Positions 24,993 to 33,562 of a stretch of 64,000 nt of DNA are shown one piece after another. The DNA is from Pseudoalteromonas piscicida (GTDB lineage: Bacteria > Pseudomonadota > Gammaproteobacteria > Enterobacterales > Alteromonadaceae): positions 1 to 64,000 of the forward strand of contig NZ_NKHF01000041.1 of NCBI RefSeq assembly GCF_002744175.1, written 5' to 3'. Both the position numbers and the translations under genes were made by a program. A model generated the notes under the pieces. The model saw only the letters and a list, made by a program, of their open reading frames with translations, had not been told where the DNA came from and did not search any database. The number at the start of each line of letters is the position of its first letter. Position 1 is the stretch's first letter.

Positions 24993-25619
24993 TTATTTCT
25001 TTGGCCAAGTGTATAAGCGGGTTGGGGTAAGGATCATTGGTAATGGCACATCCCAAGCTTCTGTCGGCAAGCTTGAAACGCGCTGACAGTCATGAGCCAG
25101 ACCTATCAACACTGGCTTATCTCGCTGCTCAGCATAATGCTGCGCCAATGTTCTATCATAATACCCGCCGCCCATACCTAAGCGGTTTCCATGCTCATCA
25201 AATGCAACCAAGGGCATCAAGAGAAAATCTAGCGATGCAAGAGGTGCTACTGCTGAGCAATCTAACTTAGGTTCCAAGATAGCATAGCGATTTGACTTCA
25301 TGGGTGAGTTTTTTTCATATTTCTGAAAGAGCAAGTTAGCGCCATTGAACGGGTGTATTAAGGGGAGGTATACACTGTGATTTTCTGACCAAAGTGATTG
25401 AATTAAAAGAGAAGTGTCTAGTTCGCCATCGTTTTGTGTATAGAGCCCAATACGGGCCTTTTTTGGTGGTTTTATGTGTTGAAAAAAATTAAAGTTGAGT
25501 TGGGTTGCTGCTGTTGACTGCTCCGCGTCTGTTAGCGAATTTCTTAGGCTTCTTATCACTTTTCTCAACTCACCTCTTGTAAGTTGAGATTTATTAATGT
25601 TGGTATTAAATTTACTCAT
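24993..25619 (-). CDS. ygfA: 5-formyltetrahydrofolate cyclo-ligase
   Basis: A 208-residue enzyme converting 5-formyl-THF to 5,10-methenyl-THF with ATP. It has the basic N-terminal helix (LRKVIRSLRNSL), the substrate region LPLIHPF and the signature GNRLGMGGGYYDRTL near residue 145. Its ATG overlaps the TGA of the upstream gene (ATGA), so it is translationally coupled to that unknown membrane protein. In many gammaproteobacteria the 6S RNA gene sits just upstream of this gene; there is no room for it here. Confidence 0.92.
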   Translation of the reverse strand: MSKFNTNINKSQLTRGELRKVIRSLRNSLTDAEQSTAATQLNFNFFQHIKPPKKARIGLYTQNDGELDTSLLIQSLWSENHSVYLPLIHPFNGANLLFQKYEKNSPMKSNRYAILEPKLDCSAVAPLASLDFLLMPLVAFDEHGNRLGMGGGYYDRTLAQHYAEQRDKPVLIGLAHDCQRVSSLPTEAWDVPLPMILTPTRLYTWPKK

Positions 25620-26149
25620 TCTAAAGTAAGCAACTCAGGGAAAAACAGACTAACGCCCAGTAAAATAAATAAAATAATCAGTACGGCAAGTAAATAATAA
25701 AGCCATGTTTTCGATTTAGGAGGTGGCGCTGGATCGTACTCTAGCTCGTCGAATAACTCTTTCGACTCCCACTCGTCTTCCATAGTGTCGTCTATTTCAC
25801 TATTTTGATTTGTGCCAAGGCGTTGCTCAATATCTTCTAAGCGTTCTTCAATCCGAATTAAGCTGCTAGTGATATAGTCTAGCGCTTCAAAGACTCGCTC
25901 TTGATCTGGATTGGTGACAGCAGAGGGCGTTTGGCTTTGCAGCTTCGCATTAATGCCAACACTGGCAAGTAGTTTTACCTGCTTCAGTGCTTTTGCTTTA
26001 TCTGCAGGAGCAAACAGTGTTTTACCAGCATAGAATTGCTGGATCTTGGAAGGTGAGGTTTTCAGCCGTTGCGCAATTGCGGCTGCTGCGCTTTGCTGAT
26101 CCTTACCGTCGGCCATGCCAACGAAGACGACTTTAAACTGCTCGTTCAT
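25616..26149 (-). CDS. Membrane-anchored protein of unknown function
   Basis: A 177-residue protein with three parts. Residues 1-70 (FKVVFVGMADGKDQQSAA, then a TSPSKIQQFYAGK stretch) resemble a small alpha/beta module that I recall at the N-terminus of various proteobacterial membrane proteins. A coiled-coil-like, acidic linker spans 80-145. A single hydrophobic segment at about 150-170 (YYLLAVLIILFILLGVSLFF) anchors it near the C-terminus. It is coupled to ygfA by a 4-base overlap. No function is assigned. Confidence 0.7.
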   Translation of the reverse strand: MNEQFKVVFVGMADGKDQQSAAAAIAQRLKTSPSKIQQFYAGKTLFAPADKAKALKQVKLLASVGINAKLQSQTPSAVTNPDQERVFEALDYITSSLIRIEERLEDIEQRLGTNQNSEIDDTMEDEWESKELFDELEYDPAPPPKSKTWLYYLLAVLIILFILLGVSLFFPELLTLE

Positions 26150-26277
26150 GGTGCGTGCCTAAGTTGTGGTTGATAATACTGAGTATATCTAGATTATAGG
26201 TAACTGTAGAAGGATAAAAGGAAATTTTTACGATTTAAGATAAGTGACCGCTTGCGCGGCCACAGGTTGGTGGGAAT

Positions 26278-27789
26278 TTAGTACAACGCAGATTGTTCTG
26301 CTTTGGGTATTGTTTTTAAAATAAACTCACGCAAATCGTCATTCGACTTTTGTAAGTCTTCATGACGCAGGTACATCATATGTCCCGAACGGTAGCCTTT
26401 AAAGCTGAGGCGATCACGCATCTTGCCACTTGGATCGAGTTGCCACATGTTATATTTGGCATCAAAGTAATTCGTTGCCCCATCATAATAACCTGACTGG
26501 ATCATGACATTGAGGTATGGGTTTTGAGCCATAGCCAAACGTAACTGTTCCCCGACATTGTTATCGCTACTATCCCATGGGTGAACGGAGCCAAACATGT
26601 TGTATTTTACGTCCGTTTTATAATTGAGCTCGGTGGCAAAGTAGTGGTTAATCGCCGGTGTAAATGAGTGAAGCCAAGATGTGAGCTCTGGCCAATAATC
26701 AGGGCGAGAGCCTGCATCTCTTTTATCAATACCAAGGTAACGAGAGTCTAGTCGGCCAAGCGTAACGCCACGATCACGCAATAGCTCTTTCCAAAACGCT
26801 GCGGTAGGAATATCTAGATTGTTTTGGGCAACAAATAATTCGCTCAAGCCACTATATTTCGCGACCGCTGTAATAACACTTTGCTTTTCTTGCTCACTGA
26901 TAAACGAGCCCTTTGCTAAGGCAGGTAAATAGTGATTAATTGTGTATTGCTCAACTTCTTCTAATACTTCTAATAAGTCTTTGCGCTGAAGCTCGGTTGG
27001 TAATGCTTTATGATACCAAGCTGCGGCAGCGTAATAAGGTAAACGGTTCGCTGCTTTAACTGGGCCTTGGCGCTTGATCCCGATATCAGTAGGTGAGACT
27101 AAAATAACACCGTTTAGGTATAACCATTGGCTATTTTGCATAGCATGCGCAAGCCCTGAAACACGAGTGGTGCCGTAGCTTTCGCCGATCAAGTATTTAG
27201 GAGAGAGCATGCGCTGGTTACGGTGAATAAAGGTATTTAGCCATTCTGCTAAATACTTTACGTCAGCGTTGACACCAAAAAATAGCTTGGTTTGCTCTGC
27301 TTTACTTGGGTATTCACCCTCAGCATTTTTTAATACGCGAGAATAGCCTGTATTGACTGGGTTTACATACACTATATCGGCAACATCCAGCACTGAGTAT
27401 GGGTTATCCTTTAAACCATAAGGCTGTAAAGGGTAACCTTCGTCATCAATTTTTAATACTCTTGGACCAGTATAGGCAATGTGCATCCAAACTGAAGCAG
27501 AGCCAGGACCGCCGTTGAATGAGATTAACAGTGGACGCTTACTCATGTCTTTTACTTTGGTACGTTTGTAATAGGTGTAATGTAGGGTTGCAATTGCATC
27601 ACCATCTTCATTCCATACTGGTTGCGTACCAGTCGTTGCGGTGTAGTTGATGCGTTCACCCTTGATTTCGGCTCGATGCTCGGTTGTGATTTTATGATCT
27701 ATCTCAATTGCGCGGTTGTGTTCATCAGCTATGCTAGGCATTGATAATAAAGCACAACTCACAAGCAATAGGGGTAGTAGTTGTTTCAT
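26278..27789 (-). CDS. Peptidase S10 (serine carboxypeptidase-like), exported
   Basis: A 503-residue protein with a signal peptide (MKQLLPLLLVSCALLSMPSIA). The oxyanion region reads ISFNGGPGSASVW near residue 90; the nucleophile is in IGESYGTTR (Ser near residue 204), and the catalytic His in GHMMYL near residue 470, with an Asp candidate in YYDGATNYFD. These are the S10 family signatures. It likely removes C-terminal residues from peptides in the periplasm or outside the cell, fitting a proteolytic marine heterotroph. It stands alone, with divergent transcription from the response regulator. Confidence 0.85.
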   Translation of the reverse strand: MKQLLPLLLVSCALLSMPSIADEHNRAIEIDHKITTEHRAEIKGERINYTATTGTQPVWNEDGDAIATLHYTYYKRTKVKDMSKRPLLISFNGGPGSASVWMHIAYTGPRVLKIDDEGYPLQPYGLKDNPYSVLDVADIVYVNPVNTGYSRVLKNAEGEYPSKAEQTKLFFGVNADVKYLAEWLNTFIHRNQRMLSPKYLIGESYGTTRVSGLAHAMQNSQWLYLNGVILVSPTDIGIKRQGPVKAANRLPYYAAAAWYHKALPTELQRKDLLEVLEEVEQYTINHYLPALAKGSFISEQEKQSVITAVAKYSGLSELFVAQNNLDIPTAAFWKELLRDRGVTLGRLDSRYLGIDKRDAGSRPDYWPELTSWLHSFTPAINHYFATELNYKTDVKYNMFGSVHPWDSSDNNVGEQLRLAMAQNPYLNVMIQSGYYDGATNYFDAKYNMWQLDPSGKMRDRLSFKGYRSGHMMYLRHEDLQKSNDDLREFILKTIPKAEQSALY

Positions 27790-28063
27790 TGCTTCCTCGG
27801 TATTGCATTAGTTATCTCTGCATTAAAGAAGTATTTCAGGTGAAATTCAAAGCCATTGAGACAAACTGGATGAAAAAAACGGCAAGCGTGAAAATGCTGG
27901 TTCTCATCTTGTTTATCATTGCGTAACAAATTTGAGCTGATTTGGTTTTTTTTAGTGCTAGATTCGCGTATATTTAATACTTAATTATGTAGTAATAAAG
28001 TATTTAGCTTCGTTAAATTCTTGTTTCACTGCGCTTCTCGTTGTACTTAAGAGATTTCATTCC

Positions 28064-29293
28064 ATGCAAAGAATTTTAATTGTTGAAGACAGTAAGGTCG
28101 TGCAGCAGGTATTGCGACACCTTGCCGCTCAGCATCTAGATGTCGAAATTGATTTTGCTTGGTCACTCAAGGAAAGTAAGGCCTTCTTAGCTCAGCATCA
28201 ATATACTTTGGCGCTGGTGGATTTAACACTACCCGATGCGATGGACGCAGAGGTGGTGCAGCTTACCCTTAGTCAGCAAATACCCACTGTTGTTTTAACT
28301 TCTAAAATTGATGAATATAGCCGGCAGCAAATGCTGGAGATGGGGGTAGTCGATTACGTGATCAAAGATAATCGCGACTCATACTTATATGCGGTTAAAC
28401 TGGCCTCTCGATTGCTCAGAAACCAAGGGTGCAAAGCGCTTATTGCAGATGACTCAGTTATCAGCCGAGCGGTTATGAAGCAAATGCTAGAGAAGCAGCT
28501 GTTCACTGTACTAGAGGCGCAAGATGGTGAAGAGGCGCTAGATATGCTGCTCTCAGACCATGACATCAAGCTGTTGTTGACGGATTTTGCAATGCCAACG
28601 ATGGATGGTTTTGAGTTGGTGAAATCGGTGCGAAATAGCCGTGGCCGCGATGAGCTTGCCATTATTGGCTTATCAGGGGCAGGCAGCCATGGACTGTCGG
28701 CTAAGTTTATTAAATATGGGGCAAACGACTTTTTAGCAAAACCGTTTATGAGCGAAGAGTTTCACTGCCGTATTATGCAAACGATGGAACAATTAAACCT
28801 GATCGCTGAAATTAAAGAATACGCGCACCGTGATTATTTGACCGGGCTTTATAATCGTCGCTATTTCTGTCAACAAGCGGAGCGTTTAATAAAAAGTAAG
28901 CCAAATCAGTATACTCTGGCGCTACTAGACTTAGATCATTTTAAATCAATTAATGACCAATATGGTCATGAGAGTGGTGATGATGTTCTCCAACAAGTTG
29001 CAGACTTACTACGTAGTGCTTTTGGTCATTATATTGTTGCGAGGATCGGTGGTGAGGAGTTCGCCTTGTTGATCCCAAGCTCAGATATTGCGCTTGCAAA
29101 ACAAATGTTGGAAGATTTTCGCGAGCGTCTGGCAAAACAAGCCTTTGCTATCACACAAGGTCAGTATTTTTGCACTATTAGTATCGGCGTTGCCACCTGC
29201 CAATCAAAAAGCTTGAGTGAAGTGATGCGCAAGGCTGATAAAGCCCTATACCAAGCCAAAGATAAACAACGGAATTGCGTTATCGCACATTAG
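28064..29293 (+). CDS. Tandem-receiver diguanylate cyclase (REC-REC-GGDEF)
   Basis: A 409-residue signalling protein. Receiver 1 spans residues 1-118 with phospho-acceptor Asp53 and acidic pocket Glu8-Asp9; receiver 2 spans about 123-245 with Asp174 and pocket Asp129-Asp130; the GGDEF domain spans 255-409 with the active-site variant GGEEF at 329-333. It should make cyclic di-GMP when phosphorylated. The allosteric RxxD inhibition site expected five residues before GGEEF is absent (that stretch reads FGHYIVAR), so product feedback is probably weak. No partner kinase gene is adjacent. Confidence 0.88.
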   Translation: MQRILIVEDSKVVQQVLRHLAAQHLDVEIDFAWSLKESKAFLAQHQYTLALVDLTLPDAMDAEVVQLTLSQQIPTVVLTSKIDEYSRQQMLEMGVVDYVIKDNRDSYLYAVKLASRLLRNQGCKALIADDSVISRAVMKQMLEKQLFTVLEAQDGEEALDMLLSDHDIKLLLTDFAMPTMDGFELVKSVRNSRGRDELAIIGLSGAGSHGLSAKFIKYGANDFLAKPFMSEEFHCRIMQTMEQLNLIAEIKEYAHRDYLTGLYNRRYFCQQAERLIKSKPNQYTLALLDLDHFKSINDQYGHESGDDVLQQVADLLRSAFGHYIVARIGGEEFALLIPSSDIALAKQMLEDFRERLAKQAFAITQGQYFCTISIGVATCQSKSLSEVMRKADKALYQAKDKQRNCVIAH

Positions 29294-29344
29294 TTTTGCG
29301 CAAGGTGTCCATTTTTGCACCAACTCAGTTCAGGCTTTAAAACA

Positions 29345-29368
29345 ATGCACCTTAATGGTGCATTTTTT
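29345..29368 (+). terminator. Terminator hairpin that also reads as an NtrC site
   Basis: ATGCACC and GGTGCAT enclose TTAAT and are followed by six T, a rho-independent terminator for the REC-GGDEF gene. The same bases, TGCACCTTAATGGTGCA, are a perfect dyad matching the NtrC enhancer consensus and lie about 100 bases before the inferred glnK start of transcription. A further half-site TGCACC lies at 29316-29321. Confidence 0.7.
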
Positions 29369-29407
29369 ATGCACAAAAATCGTCATTTGGTTTTAATTCA
29401 TTGTTAA

Positions 29408-29821
<414 letters not shown>

Positions 29822-29834
29822 GGGGATCCCAACG

Positions 29835-31064
29835 ATGGAAAATGCAATCATAGAACTACAATTTTCGTTAAATACCTTTTACTTTCTGATCTCAGGGGTG
29901 CTGGTTATGTGGATGGCGGCAGGGTTCGCCATGCTTGAGGCCGGACTCGTTCGTTCTAAAAATACCACAGAAATATTGACTAAAAACATCGCCTTGTATG
30001 CCATTGCTTGCACTATGTATCTGCTCATTGGCTACAACATTATGTATGTTGATAATGCCGAGGGCGGTGTCCTTCCAAGTCTTGGCGCACTAATTGGCAG
30101 TGCTGCTGCCGATGCTGATCATGCCTTACAGTCTGACTTTTTCTTTCAAGTTGTGTTTGTGGCCACCGCCATGTCTATTGTGTCTGGTGCCGTAGCCGAG
30201 CGAATGAAGTTGTGGGCATTTTTAGCGTTTTGTGTGGTACTCACCGGTTTCATTTATCCGCTAGAAGGGTATTGGACTTGGGGGGGAGGCTTCTTATCTG
30301 AACTTGGATTTGTGGACTTTGCAGGATCAGCCATCGTTCATGGTGCTGGCGCTGCAGCGGCGCTAGCAGGCGTGTTGTTACTCGGGGCACGTAAAGGCAA
30401 GTATGGTAAAAATGGCGAAATCTATCCAATCCCAGGCTCTAACATGCCCTTAGCTACGCTCGGTACTTTCATTTTATGGATGGGATGGTTTGGTTTTAAT
30501 GGGGGATCTCAATTATTCCTAGCCGATAAAGAAAACGCTATCGCGGTTAGCCAAATTATGCTCAATACCAATGCGGCTGCGGCAGCTGGTGCAGTAGCGG
30601 CACTGTTGGTGTGTAAAGTGATGTGGGGCAAAGCTGACTTAACCATGGTACTCAATGGTGCACTAGCGGGTCTTGTAACAATCACGGCTGAGCCTGCTTC
30701 TCCTACACCTGTGTTAGCGCTTATTCTCGGTGCGATTGGCGGGGCACTAGTCGTATTTAGTATTGTTGCGCTAGATAAGGCGAGAGTGGATGATCCGGTA
30801 GGAGCAATCTCTGTTCATGGTGTGTGTGGTGCGCTAGGGGTAATGATGGTGCCATTTTCAAATTCAGACGCTACATTCCAAGGGCAGGCTGTGGGCTTAG
30901 TGACTATTTTAGGGTTTGTTTTCATCGCATCTTATATTGTGTGGAGCGTGTTAAAGGCGAGTATGGGGATCCGTGTTGGCGAAGAAGAGGAATTAAGCGG
31001 AATGGATCAACATGACTGTGGTGTAGACGCCTATCCAGAGTTCGTGACAGTTCGCGGACAGTAA
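29835..31064 (+). CDS. amtB: Ammonium transporter AmtB
   Basis: A 409-residue channel with eleven predicted membrane helices. I start at the ATG at 29835 (MENAIIELQF), which follows AGGGG and begins after the glnK stop; the longer frame overlaps glnK. The pore histidines are in IVHGAGAAAALAG (near residue 166) and ISVHGVCGALG (near 322). Family blocks GFAMLEAGLVRSKN and WTWGGGFL are present. It conducts ammonium inward and is blocked by deuridylylated GlnK from the preceding gene. Confidence 0.95.
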   Translation: MENAIIELQFSLNTFYFLISGVLVMWMAAGFAMLEAGLVRSKNTTEILTKNIALYAIACTMYLLIGYNIMYVDNAEGGVLPSLGALIGSAAADADHALQSDFFFQVVFVATAMSIVSGAVAERMKLWAFLAFCVVLTGFIYPLEGYWTWGGGFLSELGFVDFAGSAIVHGAGAAAALAGVLLLGARKGKYGKNGEIYPIPGSNMPLATLGTFILWMGWFGFNGGSQLFLADKENAIAVSQIMLNTNAAAAAGAVAALLVCKVMWGKADLTMVLNGALAGLVTITAEPASPTPVLALILGAIGGALVVFSIVALDKARVDDPVGAISVHGVCGALGVMMVPFSNSDATFQGQAVGLVTILGFVFIASYIVWSVLKASMGIRVGEEEELSGMDQHDCGVDAYPEFVTVRGQ

Positions 31065-31111
31065 TACCAATTGGCTCTCGGTCAATTATAAAGTTCTCGT
31101 TGTCTAAACAA

Positions 31112-31140
31112 AGTGAGTCCGGTGGGCTCACTTTTCTTTT
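31112..31140 (+). terminator. Terminator after amtB
   Basis: AGTGAGTCC (31112-31120) pairs with GGGCTCACT (31124-31132), one G.U, around a GGT loop, followed by TTTCTTTT. Confidence 0.85.
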
Positions 31141-31222
31141 TGAAATATTATTCTGCTTTCAGCAGTTGTTAATTTAGGTTACCCTACTATCTTGCGATTC
31201 ATTTTTCAGTTTTACTTGGGTC

Positions 31223-32566
31223 ATGACGGATAAAAAGAAAAAAACACCTACCAAAAAGTCAAACGTCAAGGCGAGCACATCGCGTAAAAACAATACCCAA
31301 AAAAACGTTTCTAAGGTGCAAAGAGTTAAAAGCCGCGTATTGAGCACGTTGTGGTCTTTATTTTGGAAAGGCACCATTGCGACCATCTTTGTGGTGGCGA
31401 TCTACGTTATTTATCTCGACGCCAAAATTAGCAGGCAATTTGAAGGCAATAAATGGGAGTTGCCGGTCCAAGTGTATGCCCGAGCTATGCAGTTTTTTCC
31501 GGATCAATTCTTAAATGAAGAAGAAGTGCTTTGGGAGCTCAAACGACTAAATTACTCAAGAGTGAATCGTATAAGTAAAACGGGGCAATATACCGTTCAA
31601 GGCCGTACTATCACGATCCACAGACGAGCATTCGAGTTCTACGATGGTCCAGAAAGCGCGCGTATTTTTACCCTGAATTTCGGTGGTAAGAAGCTAGCCA
31701 GTATTGTCGATAATCAAGGAAGACGCATAGCGAACGCCCGTTTAGAGCCTGTACAGATTGCACGAATTGGCAATGAGACTCGCCAAGATAGAGAATTTGT
31801 ACCGTTTGATAAATTTCCAAATATCTTAAAAGAAACGTTATTGGTTGTTGAAGACCGCAACTTTTATGAACATCACGGCGTTTCTGTTTTATCTATTTTG
31901 CGTGCGCTTTATACCAATATTAAAGCAGGCCGTACCGTGCAGGGCGGAAGCACGCTCACCCAACAGCTAGCCAAAAATTTCTACCTTACTCGTGAACGAA
32001 CCTTGATACGTAAAATTAATGAAGCTTTTATTGCGCTGATATTAGATTTTCGCTATAGCAAAGATGAAATTCTCGAAGCATATCTGAATGAGGTCTTTTT
32101 GGGCCAAGCATATAATCAAGGTGTGCATGGTATGGGGTTGGCGGCAGAGTTTTATTTTGCCAAACCGGTTGATGAATTGGAGTTTGATCAAGTTGCTATG
32201 CTAGTGGCCATGGTTAAAGGACCTTCATTTTATAACCCCAGACGTTACCCTGATAGAGTAATGGAAAGGCGCGACCTAGTCTTGAGGTTGATGGTTGAAA
32301 ATGGCTTGATCACAACCCCAGAATACCGTGCATCGCTTGCTAGGCCAATTGACGTAGAGCCACTAAAAGCAAGTCGCCTGCAGTCTTATCCAGGTTACTT
32401 AGAGCTGGTTAACCGTGAACTGAAAAAGCTTGTGCCGGATGATGATATGGTGGATTCTGGCTTACGGATCTTCACCTATTTGGATTTGCAAAAACAAACC
32501 GCGATGGAAGACGCAGTGAAAAAGGGGCTACCTTATCTTGAACGTCGTTTAAAACGGATGAATTAG
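31223..32566 (+). CDS. mrcB: PBP1B N-terminal part (glycosyltransferase)
   Basis: 447 residues as read: a Lys/Thr-rich cytoplasmic tail (1-45), one membrane helix (about 50-70), a UB2H-like domain (about 80-170; WELPVQVYARAM, the LpoB-docking region in relatives), and the GT51 glycosyltransferase domain with EDRNFYEHHG near 212 and GGSTLTQQLAKN near 245. The transpeptidase linker begins after residue 390. The last residues, LKRMN, are out of step with the family, and a TAG ends the frame at 32566. If no frameshift occurs the product would lack all transpeptidase function. Confidence 0.75.
   Translation: MTDKKKKTPTKKSNVKASTSRKNNTQKNVSKVQRVKSRVLSTLWSLFWKGTIATIFVVAIYVIYLDAKISRQFEGNKWELPVQVYARAMQFFPDQFLNEEEVLWELKRLNYSRVNRISKTGQYTVQGRTITIHRRAFEFYDGPESARIFTLNFGGKKLASIVDNQGRRIANARLEPVQIARIGNETRQDREFVPFDKFPNILKETLLVVEDRNFYEHHGVSVLSILRALYTNIKAGRTVQGGSTLTQQLAKNFYLTRERTLIRKINEAFIALILDFRYSKDEILEAYLNEVFLGQAYNQGVHGMGLAAEFYFAKPVDELEFDQVAMLVAMVKGPSFYNPRRYPDRVMERRDLVLRLMVENGLITTPEYRASLARPIDVEPLKASRLQSYPGYLELVNRELKKLVPDDDMVDSGLRIFTYLDLQKQTAMEDAVKKGLPYLERRLKRMN
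32548..32554 (+). other. Slippery heptamer T TTA AAA at the mrcB frame break
   Basis: In the upstream frame the codons are CGT-TTA-AAA, so T-TTA-AAA has the exact X-XXY-YYZ phase of a -1 ribosomal slip site. After slipping, the next codon is ACG at 32554-32556, and reading continues through GAT-GAA-TTA-GAA-ACC-GCA into the downstream frame before any stop. Confidence 0.6.
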
Positions 32567-32574
32567 AAACCGCA

Positions 32575-33543
32575 ATGCTCTCGGTTAATGTCGAAAAGGC
32601 GGGAGTATCAGCGCTGGTTGCGGGACGACAGTTAAAGTTCTCAGGCTTTAACCGAGTATTAGATACCGAGCGAAACATCGGTTCGTTAGTTAAACCTGCT
32701 ATTTATCTGAGTGCGTTGTCAGATCCAAATTATCACCTAGGCATGTTACTTGATGATAGTCCTCTTGAGGTAACAGATGGTTCTGGAAAGGTATGGTCGC
32801 CTGAAAACTTTGATCATAAATTCAGAGGCCAAGTGCCCATGTTTGAAGCTTTCAGTAACAGTATTAATATTCCGGCAGTAAACCTTGGCTTGGATGTTGG
32901 CGTAAATCGTGTGGCACAAACTCTGAATGAACTAGGGGTTGATAAGTCTATTCCACTTTATCCATCTTTGTTACTTGGCGCGCTGGAATTATCTAGCTTT
33001 GATGTTGCTGAAGCATACACTACCCTTGCAGCTGACGGTAAACACAGTGAATTGACGAGTGTTATGGCCATTACTGATTCGGTAGGCAAGCTACTTTTCG
33101 AACATTCAGCTCAGAAAAGTCAGACACTAGATAGTGATGCGGTGTATATGACCAAATATGGTATGAAGCGAGTAACAAAAAAAGGCACGGCTAAGCGACT
33201 CAATTTGCATTTCCCGTCTATTCAACTGGCAGGTAAAACTGGGACGAGTAATGACTTACGAGACAGCTGGTTTGCGGGCTTTGATCAAAACACGGTTACC
33301 GTTGCTTGGATCGGACGAGACGACAATACTCCCACAGGGTTGACGGGGAGTAGGGGGGCACTGGAACTTTACATTCGCTACCTGAAACCACTGAACCCTC
33401 AGGCGATTGTGGATGAGCGTCCAAGTTCAATTCGTTGGGCCTTTATTAACCCAAAAACAGGCAAGCAATCTCCACCTAGTTGCGGGCCTGTATTACAGTT
33501 ACCTATCCGAGCTAGCATGTTTGAGCCAAGACCTGAGTGCTGA
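32575..33543 (+). CDS. mrcB: PBP1B C-terminal part (transpeptidase)
   Basis: 322 residues from the ATG at 32575, but homology extends upstream in this frame to at least 32554, and no ribosome binding site precedes that ATG. It carries the whole penicillin-binding transpeptidase core: SLVK (catalytic Ser in NIGSLVKP), SIN (in SNSINIP) and KTG (in AGKTGTSN). It would need a membrane anchor and export from the N-terminal part, so independent translation would give a misplaced domain. Confidence 0.7.
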   Translation: MLSVNVEKAGVSALVAGRQLKFSGFNRVLDTERNIGSLVKPAIYLSALSDPNYHLGMLLDDSPLEVTDGSGKVWSPENFDHKFRGQVPMFEAFSNSINIPAVNLGLDVGVNRVAQTLNELGVDKSIPLYPSLLLGALELSSFDVAEAYTTLAADGKHSELTSVMAITDSVGKLLFEHSAQKSQTLDSDAVYMTKYGMKRVTKKGTAKRLNLHFPSIQLAGKTGTSNDLRDSWFAGFDQNTVTVAWIGRDDNTPTGLTGSRGALELYIRYLKPLNPQAIVDERPSSIRWAFINPKTGKQSPPSCGPVLQLPIRASMFEPRPEC

Positions 33544-33560
33544 ACAGGGTCTTGGCGTTT
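33525..33560. terminator. Hairpin overlapping the mrcB stop
   Basis: GCCAAGACC (33525-33533) and GGTCTTGGC (33548-33556) pair perfectly around a 14-base loop holding the mrcB stop codon; only a short T-run (GTTT) follows. It may act on both the mrcB and the converging receptor transcripts. Confidence 0.4.
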
Positions 33561-33562
33561 GC

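Larger units (their letters stand above)
31223..33543 (+). pseudogene. mrcB: mrcB (penicillin-binding protein 1B) interrupted by a -1 frameshift
   Basis: Two consecutive frames (31223-32566 and 32575-33543) together make one class A penicillin-binding protein, the bifunctional glycosyltransferase/transpeptidase that builds peptidoglycan. A -1 shift at 32548-32554 joins them into a 773-residue product with no gap against the E. coli PBP1B sequence I recall around the junction (...LETA). All catalytic motifs survive on both sides. Either the gene is recently broken, or a base is missing from an A/T run in the assembly, or the ribosome shifts frame. The start at ATG 31223 gives the usual basic N-terminal tail before a membrane helix. 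Confidence 0.8.

Noticed and set aside
26150-26277. 6S RNA gene near ygfA
   Set aside because: The gap is about 128 bases and shows no 6S-like closing stem; the usual site is taken by a coding gene.
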